Source of the DNA: Planctomycetaceae bacterium
GTDB taxonomy: Bacteria; Planctomycetota; Planctomycetia; Planctomycetales; Planctomycetaceae
Length of the DNA: 40,376 bases
Reading direction: 5' to 3'
NCBI GenBank assembly: GCA_021732415.1
Contig: JAKFVC010000254.1
Location: 1-40,376 of the forward strand
Shown here: positions 25,965 through 36,400 of the stretch, piece by piece
Layout of the letters: every line of letters starts with the position of its first letter
Position numbering within the stretch: position 1 is the first letter of the stretch
Program-made: the position numbers and the translations under genes
The notes under the pieces: generated by a model
Told to the model about the DNA's origin: nothing
Databases searched by the model: none
The model's input: the letters and a program-made list of their open reading frames with translations, nothing else

Positions 25965-26914
25965 AAATCACCGACAACCTTACCATCGCGACGGTCACCC
26001 AAGGCCTGGTACGTGCCATAGTCGACGGTCTCGCTGATGAATCGCACAGATCCATCGCACAACACAAAATGGGCGCCGCCGACATGAGGCGATTTAAACC
26101 CCATCTCTACGTTTGCATCGTCAGGAGAATTACAGGTGTTGCCGCCGCTGCGAGTGTAGTCCTCAGGACACGATTTCCAATTAATCGGTTGCGTTGTCAA
26201 TCCGGCGCCGCGATCATTGGCCGCCCAGCCCGCAGCGAGGTCGTGGGAACAATAGGCCCGGACTTCTGCGAAGGCGAGTGTATTCGAAACTCCGTTAGTG
26301 ATATCTCGCATCCGCGCTGCCCACGCATGGCGTGCGAACACTCCCGATACCTCGCTGGGATTCAGGGTCGCGGCCCAATTTGCTGAGCCCGTAACGAAAT
26401 AGCCATTGGCCGCGCCGCCGATTGGAAACATAGTACAGTTACCGGGCGACTTCTGAGCTCCGGAATTGGTCCAGTAGCTGGAATTCACGACCCCGTCCGA
26501 ATTAATGGGATGCGGCTCCGAAGGGCAGATGTAACTCCTGACTTCGATGGTGTCGACCTGGATTCCATTAGCAGTCTGTTCTGCGACATTGGTGCCGTTA
26601 ACAAAGTTAAGTTGATTGTAAAGTAGCGACTGATCCATATAAGGCAATAAGTGAACGAACACGCTGCCTCGGCCGACCGCACCGGGCAGATATCCGGCGC
26701 TCATGTGACAAGCAAATATGGCAAACGAATCGTGATAATTCTGCAATGCCAATCCGATCTGCTTGCGATTGTTCTTACACTGCGAGCGGCGCGCGGCCTC
26801 ACATGCCTGTTGAACAGCCGGCAACAGTAAGGCTACCAAGACTGCGAGAATCGCAATCACAACCAGCAATTCGATCAGTGAAAAGCCGCGCGGCAAAGCC
26901 TTCGATCGACGCAT
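25961..26914 (-). CDS. DUF1559 prepilin-like protein
   Basis: A 317-residue member of the large planctomycete DUF1559 family. The N-terminus has the type IV prepilin cleavage and methylation motif (RGFSLIELLVVIAILAVL) followed by LLPAVQQACEAARRSQCKNN. The C-terminus has the family's H-x9-DG-type motif (GGAHFVLCDGSVRFI). The protein would be processed by a prepilin peptidase and placed in the inner membrane or a pseudopilus; its exact role is unknown. The ribosome site is GGAGAG. It is convergent with the kinase gene: both stop codons are TAG and share the palindrome CTAG, so the genes overlap by 4 bp. It appears intact and is not obviously linked to its neighbours. Confidence 0.93.
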   Translation of the reverse strand: MRRSKALPRGFSLIELLVVIAILAVLVALLLPAVQQACEAARRSQCKNNRKQIGLALQNYHDSFAIFACHMSAGYLPGAVGRGSVFVHLLPYMDQSLLYNQLNFVNGTNVAEQTANGIQVDTIEVRSYICPSEPHPINSDGVVNSSYWTNSGAQKSPGNCTMFPIGGAANGYFVTGSANWAATLNPSEVSGVFARHAWAARMRDITNGVSNTLAFAEVRAYCSHDLAAGWAANDRGAGLTTQPINWKSCPEDYTRSGGNTCNSPDDANVEMGFKSPHVGGAHFVLCDGSVRFISETVDYGTYQALGDRRDGKVVGDF

Positions 26915-27020
26915 TGCTGGGCTCTCCCGAATTCAACAAAGTTGCTTGCTATCGACATTCGACAACGAGGCCGAAAGGTATTGCGAGATGAGCGTGAAAA
27001 GGATCACAATTATCTTTTAG

Positions 27021-27458
27021 TCATGGATAAAGCTCGAGTCTCGAGCGAGCCAAGTTCACAATTACTTTTTGCTCCGTCAGTGCGACGACCGGATGGCCAG
27101 CCATGCGGGCCGTCGCGTAGGCGTCGGCTGCAGCGGCGAGGGACAGATGGATGCCCAAGAGTGCCTCGGTACGCCCGTAGGCCTGGCTCTGGACATCGAC
27201 GATGGCAATGATCGGCCGCTTTGTGCCGGAACGATCGGCAGCGATTGCTTCGCGCACATGATGGGCGAGAGCCCACCCTTCGTCGAGACCCAGTTCGCCG
27301 TGCCGTGCTCGGGGTAAGCGGTTTGCAGGGGCCGGTACTATCGTCAGTAACCGCATTCGGTCCTGTTCCCAGGCGGCATCAGCGACGAGTACGCTCCCGA
27401 GACCGGACTCCACCGACTCGCCCTTAGCGGCGAGTGCGCGGTGCGTAAAGACCTTCAC
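27021..27458 (-). pseudogene. mdcE: Truncated malonate decarboxylase gamma subunit
   Basis: The first ~125 codons closely resemble the N-terminal half of MdcE, the gamma subunit of biotin-independent malonate decarboxylase: LPRARHGELGLDEGWALA, KRPIIAIVDVQSQAYGR, GIHLSLAAAADAYATARM and AGHPVVAL. Similarity stops at about 27078, just before the expected VGKAMSGAFLAHGYQ region needed for the active-site fold. The frame then runs about 18 unrelated codons to a TGA. The rest of the subunit and the alpha, beta, delta and transport genes are absent here. The GTG start lies 20 bp after the giant gene's stop, and no ribosome site is visible. It may be an internal piece of a fused MdcD-MdcE gene. Almost certainly non-functional. 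Confidence 0.75.
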
Positions 27459-27477
27459 AACTCAGGCGAACTAACCA

Positions 27478-30400
27478 TCATGAGCGGCTTGTCACACGAA
27501 TGTCGTGTGTCGCCACGTTGCTGTTGACTCCGCCAATGTTGGTGACTTGCAGATGGAGCGTGCGTGTCGTTCCCGCGCCGTTTCTGGCACGGAAGTTGAC
27601 GCTGTGCAATACGTTTTGCACGGATTCCAGCGTGGCGTTGTTGTTGAATGTGACCACCAGGTTGGGGTGCCGAGTACTTCCGCCGCTCAAGAACGTGCCA
27701 ATCTGCACGCTGCCCGCGAAGACCTTGTGTCCTTTGGTATGGATCGCGCTGCCACTGCTGCCCTTCACGAGTTTGAGTTGATCGCCCTTCGACCGTCCAG
27801 CGACAATCGACACCGTCAAGGTGGCATTGGAGAAGTTCGGAAGCGCGACATCTTCGTCGGTGAATGTCGCGTCGGGCGCGACCAGGGCCGGCGTGCGGTT
27901 GCCGATCTGGTACGTTCCCGCGGGATTCGGGATCGTGATCAGCGCGCCCACGTTGGTCACGTTGATGACCACGACTGCGGTCGCCGTTCCGGGGGTCGGA
28001 CTGCTGTTGTCTGTGACTTGGACGTTGAGTGTAAACGAGGTGGTGACTTCGAAGTTCAGTGGAGTGGAATTCGCTACGGTGATTTGACCGGTAGCCGGAT
28101 CGATCGCGAAAGCGCCGCTGGCATTTCCACTAACGATCGAATGCGTCAATGTCTGAGCTGGCAGGTCTGAGTCCGTAGCGGGAACCGCCCCCACGAACGT
28201 TCCCACCGTGGAATTCTCGGGAATTGAGAATGTCGGCGAGGCATCGATGAACATCGGGGCGGCATTGCCCGCTGATTGGTCATCATTGGTAATCGTGCCC
28301 ACGCCCTGACCGTCTGAGACGGTGGCATTGGTCGCACCGGTCAAGTTGACGAAGAATGTTTCATCGGATTCGGACTGAGCGTCACCATTGACCGCAACCG
28401 TGATCGTTTTGCTGGTCTCCCCAGGGAGGAACGTTAGCATCGTGGGAACGAGGGCCAGGTAATCGGTGGGAGTCGTTGCGCCCCCATCCGCGGAGGAAGC
28501 CAGGACTGTCACTGCCTGGGCACTGACTGCCGACAGAGTGACCGTGAACACGGCGTTGGTCGTGCCCGAGCTACCTTCCACAGCAGTGACATCGCTGATC
28601 GACAGCATGGGAGCGGGCGGAGGCACAAGGTCATCATTGATGATCGTCAGCAGCCCCTGATTGTCGGAGATCGTGGCATTGGTCGCACCAGTCAGGTGGA
28701 CGAACATATTCTCATTGGGCTCGGTCGTCAGATCGCCGTTGACTGCCACCGTGATGGACTTGCTCGTCTCGCCGGGGAGGAATGTCAGTGTCGTGGGAGC
28801 CAACGCCAGATAGTCGGCGGGTGAATTGGCATTGCCATCCGCGGAAGCCGCCACGACTGTCACCGTCTGTGCGCTGACGGCCGACAAGGTGACTGTGAAC
28901 ACGGCATTGGTCGTGCCTGAGTTGCCTTCCAACACCGCGAAATCATTGATCGACAGCGTCGGGGCAGGCGGCGGCACGAGGTCGTCGTTGATGATCGTCC
29001 CCAACCCCTGGCCGTCGGCGACGATGGCGTTCGTGGCAAGGCTCAGGTTGACGAAGAACGATTCGTTCGGTTCGATGGTCACATCTCCATTGACCGCCAC
29101 GCTGACGGTCTTACTGGTCTCCCCCGGGAGGAACGTCAGCGTCGTCGGCAGCAGTGCCAGGTAATCGGTCGGAGTCGTCGCGTTGCCATCAGCGGAACTC
29201 GCGACGACGGTCACAGGCTGTCCACTCACAGCGGACAAAGTCACGGTAAAGACGGCATTGGTCGTGCCCGCATTCCCTTCCAGCACCGCGAAATCACTGA
29301 TTGACAGCGTCGGCGTGGGCGGCGGCACGAGGTCGTCGTTGATGATCGTCCCCAACCCCTGAGCGTCGGCAACGGTGGCATTGATGGCTCCCGTCAGGTT
29401 GACGAAGAACGTTTCATTCGGCTCGATCGTGACATCACCATTGACCGCCACACTGACGGTCTTGCTGGTCTCGCCAGGGAGGAACGTCAGTGGCGTTGGC
29501 AGCAGTGCGAGGTAATCGTTCGGAGTGGTCGCGTTACCGTCGGCGGAGGTCGCCATGACAGTGACCGTTTGAGCGCTAACCGCTGACAGAGTCACTGTGA
29601 ACACGGCATTGGTCGTGCCCGAGTTGCCTTCCAACACCGCAAAGTCGCTGATGGACAGTGTCGGCGCGGGTGGTGGTACGAGGTCATCGTTGATGATCGT
29701 TCCCAATCCCTGACCGTCGGCGACCGTGGCGTTGGTGGGGAGACTCAGGTTGACGAAGAATGTTTCATTCGGCTCGATTGTTACGTCACCATTGACCGTC
29801 ACACTAACGGTCTGGCTGGTGACGCCGGGGAGAAACGTCAGCGTCGTCGGCAACATCGCCAGGTAATCGGTCGGAGTTGTGGCGTTACCATCCGTGGAAG
29901 TCGCTACCACTGTCACGGTTTGATAGCTTACCCCTGATAGACTGAGAGTAAAGACTGCCGTCGTCGTGCCCGCATTCCCTTCCAGTACCGCGAAATCGCT
30001 GATGGACAACGTCGGGGAGGCCGGCGGGACAGGATCGTCGTTGATGATCGTCATCAGCCCCTGGCCATCGGTGATCGTGGCATTGGTGGCACCGGTCAGA
30101 TTGACGAGGAACGTTTCATTCCCTTCGTTCGCCGTGTCGCCATTGACGGCAACTGTGACGGTCTTGGTGGTCTCGCCGGGAAGGAAGATCAGTGTTGTGG
30201 GAACTAACGCCAGGTAATCCGAGGGAGTCGTGGCCGTGCCGTCGGCCGATGTCGCCAAGACGGTCACGGTCTGAGCACTGACGGCTGACAGAGTGACTGT
30301 GAACACGGCGTTGGTCGTGTCCGCGTTCCCTTCCAAAACCGCGTAATCGCTGATCGACAGTGTCGACGCGGCTGGGGGAACGGGGTCGTCGTTGATAATG

Positions 30401-33400
30401 GTCATCAACCCCTGGCCGTCGGCGATCGTGGCATTCGTCGCACCCGTCAGATTGACAAAGAGCGTTTCGTTCGGTTCATTCACAGTGTCTCCGTTGACGA
30501 CGATCGTGACGGTTTGAGTGGTCTGGCCAGGGAGGAATGTCAATGTCGTGACACCCAAAGAGGCGTAGTCGGAGGGAGTCGTGGCAGTACCGTTGGCGGG
30601 AGTCGCCACAACCGTGACTGTCTGTTCGCTGACGGCCGACAGCGTCACCGTGAAGACGGCGTTAGTCGTCCCTACATTGCCTTCCAATACGGCAAAATCA
30701 CTGACCGACAGTGTCGGAGTGGGTGGCAGAGGGGAATCGTCGTTGGTAATCGTCCCCATCCCTTGATTGTCGGTGATCGTGGCATTGGCCGCAGTGGTCA
30801 GGTTCACGAAGAACGTTTCATTGACTTCGTCGACCGTGTCACCGACCACCGCGACGGTCACGGTCTTACTGGTCTCACCAGGCAGAAACGTCAGTGTCGT
30901 CGGCAGGAGTGCCAGGTAATCGGACGGAGTATTGGCGGTGCCGTCGGCGGAAGTTGCCACCACTGTGACTGTCTGAGCACTAATCGCCGAGAGAGAGACC
31001 GTGAACACGGCGTTGGTCGTACCGGCATTGCCTTCCACCATCACAACGTCGCTGATCGACAGGGTTGCGGAGGCCGGCGGAATCGGGTCGTCGTTAATGA
31101 TTGTCATCAACCCCTGGCCGTCGGCGATCGTGGCATTGGTCGCGCTGGTCAGATTGACGACGAACGCTTCGTCCCCTTCATTTGCGGTGTCGCCGTTGAT
31201 GGCAACGGTGACCGTTTTACTGGTCTCGCCAGGCAGGAATGTCAATATCGTGGGAACTAGGGCCACGTAATCGGAGGGTGTCGTCGCGGTGCCGTTGGCG
31301 GAGGTTGCCACCACCGTGACAGTCTGTGCGCTGACCGCAGACAAGGTCACTGTAAAGACCGCGTTGGTCGTGCCCGAGTTTCCTTCCAATACCGCGAAAT
31401 CACTGATTGAAAGCGTCGACGAGGCCGGGGGAACGGGGTCATCATTGATGATTGTATTCAGCCCTTGACCGTCGGCAATGGTGGCATTCGCGGCACCCGT
31501 CAGATTGACGAAGAGGGTTTCATTCGGCTCGGCCGTCAAGTCACCGTTGATCGCTACCGTGACCGTCTTGCTGAGTTCCCCCGGCAGGAATGTCAGTGTC
31601 GTAGGAACTAAGGCGACATAGTCCGAGGCAGAACTGGCGGTGCCATTGGCGGAGGTTGCCACGACTGTAACAGTCTGGGCACTGACCGCAGACAGGGTCA
31701 CCGTAAAGACCGCGTTGGTCGTCCCGGTGTTGCCTTCCAGTACGGCGAAGTCGCTGATCGACAGCGTCGGTGAGGACGGAGGCACGGGATCATCATTGAT
31801 GATCGTGTTCAGCCCTTGACCATCGGCGATGGTGGCATTGGTCGCGCCGGTCAGATTGACGAAGAAAGTTTCATCCGTTTCCACCGAAACGTCGCCATTG
31901 ACGGCGACGGTAACGGTCTTGCTGAACTCACCGGGGAGGAATGTCAGTGTCGTAGGAGCCAGGGCGATATAATCCGAGGCAGAACTGGCGGTGCCGTTGG
32001 CGGAGGTTGCTACGACCGTGACAGTCTGGGCACTGACCGTAGACAGGGTGACCGTAAAGACCGCGTTGGTCGTACCCGAATTTCCTTCCAACACCGCGAA
32101 ATCACTGATTGACAGCGTCGATGAGGCGGGGGGAACTGGATCATCATTAATGATCGTACTCATCCCTTGGCCATCGGCGATGGTGGCATTGGTCGCGCCG
32201 GTCAGATTGACGAAAAGCGTTTCGTTCCCTTCGGCCAGCGTATCACCGTTGACGGCGACCGTGACAGTCTTAGTGGTCTCGCCGGGCAGGAACGTCAGTG
32301 TCGTCGGCAGGAGTGCCAGGTAATCGGATGGAATCGTGGCCGTACCGTCGGCGGAAGTTGCCACGACGGTGACCGTTTGAGCGCTGATCGCTGACAGGGT
32401 CACGGTGAAGACGGCGTTGGTCGTGCCCGCGTTCCCTTCCAGCACCGCGAAGTCGCTGATTGACAGTGTTGGGGTGGATGGCGGAACCGGGTCGTCGTTG
32501 ATGATTGTGTTCAGGCCCTGACCATCAGCGATTGTCGCATTGGTCGCGCCGGTCAGATTGACAAATAGGGTTTCGTTAGACTCGGCAGTCAGATCGCCGT
32601 TGACGAGGACCGTGACCGTTTTCGTTGTCTCACCAGGCAGGAACGTGAGTGTCGTGGGAGCTAATGTGCTGTAATCCGAGGATGAATTGGCTGTGCCGTT
32701 GGCGGAAGTCGCCACGACGGTGACAGTCTGCGCGCTGACCGCCGACAGAGTGACCGTGAACACGGCATTGGTAGTACCAGAGTTCCCCTCCAAGACCGCG
32801 AAGTCGCTGATCGACAATGCCGGGGCGGACGGAGGAACGGGGTCATCGTTGATGATCGTATTCATCCCCTGACCATCGGCGATGGTGGCATTCGTCGCGC
32901 CCGTCAGATTGACGAACAAGGTTTCGTTCGGCTCAACCGTCACATCGCCCTTGACGGCGACCGTGACTGTCTTAGTGATCTCGCCAGGCAGGAACGTCAG
33001 TGTTGTGGCAGCCAGTGCGACGTAATCCGCAGGGGAGCTGGAGGTACCATTGGCGGAAGTCGCCTCGACGGTGACGGTCTGGCCGCTGGGTGCCGACAGC
33101 GTGACAGTAAACACCGCGTTGGTCGTGCCCGAGTTTCCTTCCAACACCGCGAAGTCGCTGACCGACAGCGTAGGTGTCGAGTCGTCATCAATGATCGTGG
33201 CCGTCACTTGCTGCGGAGTCGACTCAGTGCCGTTGGTCACGCCGCTGATGTCGACGATAATCGTCTCGTTGGCCTCGTCCAGTAGATCCGGTGTCGCGGT
33301 GAGCGTCAGCGTTCCGGTTTGACTGCCAGCCGGGATCACGATCACTGCGCCGGGATGTGTGTAGTCAAGGCCGTCGGAAGCCGTGCCACTGAAGGCCAAC

Positions 33401-36400
33401 GTGACCGTGACGGGCAGCAGCGACGTGGCGGACAACGTGGCCGTGACTGTGGATGTGCCGGCCGCTTCCCCGAATGTTGCGGGCGAAACGCTCAGCGTGA
33501 CGCTCGGATCGACGATGCTCAAATTGACGTTTAGCCGGGTGGCGGAGAATTCCGAGGTGTTATTGGGAGTGGAGGGAGATGGCGGTATGGTGCTGGTCAG
33601 ATCGACGAAGCCGCCCGATGTCGTAACGGCCCCCCCTCGCGACAAGGCTCGGCCGTTAGCCAACGTGGCACCGGCGCCCATTGTGATGGCCACGTTCCCC
33701 ACTATGTTGCCTAAGAAGTGCGCATCCGCCCCTAGGCCAAACGCGGCGGCACCCTTCCAGTACAGACTGTCGGTGGCACCATTGAGGAAGACCACAGAGG
33801 AAGCGGCGGCGGCAGCGAACGCGGCGTCAAATTGGAAGATGAAAACTGCGTCGGGGTCGCCTTGTGTGTCGAGCTTCAACGTCCCTGTCAACGTGGCTGC
33901 CGCGGTGAAATGATAGACGCCCGGAGTCAGCGTCAGTCCCCCCAGATCGCCGGCCATTTGCGCCGTAACTGGCTGGGCCCCGAGGAAGTTATAGGCTGCG
34001 GTGAGATCAGTCTGAGCCTGAGCCGCGACGGCATCTCCGTTATGGATCGTCCCGGAATTATTACCCGTGGCAGTGACGGCCGCCGCAGGGGAGAGACCGA
34101 TATCTCCGGTGACATCGGTCAAGGTTGCCGACACCGCACCGCCAGCCAGGATCGCGAAGGTCGACGCGGAACCCAGGACGCCCGCCGGACTGGTGGGAAC
34201 GGGGGTTGAGGTGGTTTCGACACTCGTAGCGGTCGCCGTGATGAATCGCCCATTCGGCACCGCTGTCATGAGAGTCGCATTGAAACTGGCATTGCCGGTC
34301 TCGTCGGTCGTCACGTCGGTGAAGCCGACAAACGTCTGTCCCTCGCCGTGACCACTCGCGCTGGCTGTGGAATTGGAGAAGAACTCAATCCGGTAGAGCG
34401 TGTCGGCTCGGCTGTTGAGCGTGCCCACGATCGTGGTGCTCACTGAGTCACCTGTTGCGGATGACAGTATGGGGAAATTCTGCAGCAGATTGGGGCCGCT
34501 GTCTCCATCACCGTCAACGGAATCATTCAGTGTCACGCCGTCGTCCGCCGGATAGTTTCCGGTTCCGACGAGATCAATTCCCAGCCGAGTCGCGGGGCTG
34601 AGGAGTCCGTTGTTGAAGATCGAATTGCCGAGAATGGCGTTGCCGCTGTTCTGTGGTTCGAGTGCAGAATTCCCGAACACGGCCACACCAGCGGAACCGC
34701 TATTGGCGATCGTGTTTCCCGCACCAGCCACCGTACCGCCGATCTGGTTGTTTTGCACACCCAGTCCGCCGTTCCCCCGCAGGGCAATGCCGTGGAAGCG
34801 GTTCGTCACCGCCGTCGTGCCATCCGCGCCGACTCCAATAAAGTTCCCCTGAATCACATTGCTCTGAGAGCCCGTGTTGAGGTTGATGCCGTCGGAATTG
34901 CCCCCGATGACGTTTCTCGCGGCGGGTGTAGTGCCGCCAATCGTATTGGTCGAGCCCCCTTCGATCCCGATGCCAAAACCGCTGGTGATGCTCAGGCCGA
35001 CATTGCCCGTGGCGTTGGTGCCGACGAAATTGCCCGCAATCGTGTTGCCGCTGGATTGCACCAGGATGCCGGCCCCGTTGAAACTATTGATCACTAAGCC
35101 GCTGACAGTGGAGCCGCTCGATCCCGTGCCGAAGACCAACCCGTTCGCCCCAACTCCGGTCGAAGTGCCGCTGATCTGAATCAATAAGACAGCGTTGTCG
35201 GTGGTCCCCAATGTATTGGAACTGGTCCCCGGTTGAGTGTAGCCGTCGATGTCCACTGGTTTCACCATGATTGGCAATGGTGTCGCCGGAGAAATCGTCT
35301 GCACACCCGTGCCGGGAATGTTGAAACTGATGGTGTCGTTGACGCCGTACGTCCCGTAGGCCATCACGTCGGCGTTGATGTTCGCCCCGCTGTTAATCGA
35401 GAGCATCGCCTCGCGCAGAGTGACGACACCATCAAATGCCACCGCGTCGCCGGTGCCTGTCACAATGATGAACGTCGTGGCGGTGATGACCGGCGCGACG
35501 ACCAGCGTGGGAACCAGCAGGTCGGCGGAGAATTCTGAAGTGTTATTGGGAGTGGAGGGAGATGGCGGTATGGTGCTGGTCAGGTCGACAGAGCCGCCCG
35601 ATGTCGTCACGGCGCCCCCTCGCGACAAGGCTCGGCCGTCAGCCAATGTGGCTCCGGCGCCCATCGTAATGGCCACGTTGCCCACAATGTTGCCTAAGAA
35701 GTGGGCATCAGCCCCCAGGCCAAACGCAGCGGCACCCCTCCAGTAGAGGCTGTCGGTCGCGCCATTCGTGAAGACCACAGAGGAAGCGGCGGCGGCAGCG
35801 AACGCCGCATCAAATTGAAATACGAAGACCGCATCGGGGTCCCCCTGCGTGTCGAGCGTCAGCGTCCCTGTCAAAGTCGCCGCTGCGGTGAAATGATAGA
35901 CGCCCGGGGTCAGGGTCAGACCTCCAAGATCGCCGGCCATTTGCATCGTGATGGGCTGTGCCCCGAGGAAGTTGTAAGCTGCGGTAAGATCCGCCTGAGC
36001 CTGAGCGGCGACAGCATCTCCGTTATGGATCGTCCCGGAATTATTGCCCGTGGCAGTGACCGCGGCCGCGGGGAACAGACCGATATCTCCGGTGACATCG
36101 GTCAGAGTTGCCGACACCGCACCGCCAGCCAGGATCGCGAAGGTCGACGCGGTACCCAGGACGCCCGCCGGACTGGTGGGAGCGGGGGTCGACGTCGTGT
36201 CCACACTCGTGGCGGTCGCTGAGATGAACTGTCCGTTCGATACTGGTGTCGTGAGTGTCGTGTTGAAATGGACATTGCCCGCGGCGTTGGTCGTGACGTT
36301 GGCGAATCCCAGGTATGTCTGGCCTTCGCCATGCCCCGTCCCGCTGGTTGTGGAACTGGAGAAGAACTCAATACGATAGTTCGTGTCAGCTCGGCTGTTG

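Noticed and set aside
28262-33175. Regular repeats considered as a CRISPR-like or satellite array
   Set aside because: The period is 351 bp, all in frame, and every unit encodes a Calx-beta repeat. There are no short repeats with unique spacers.
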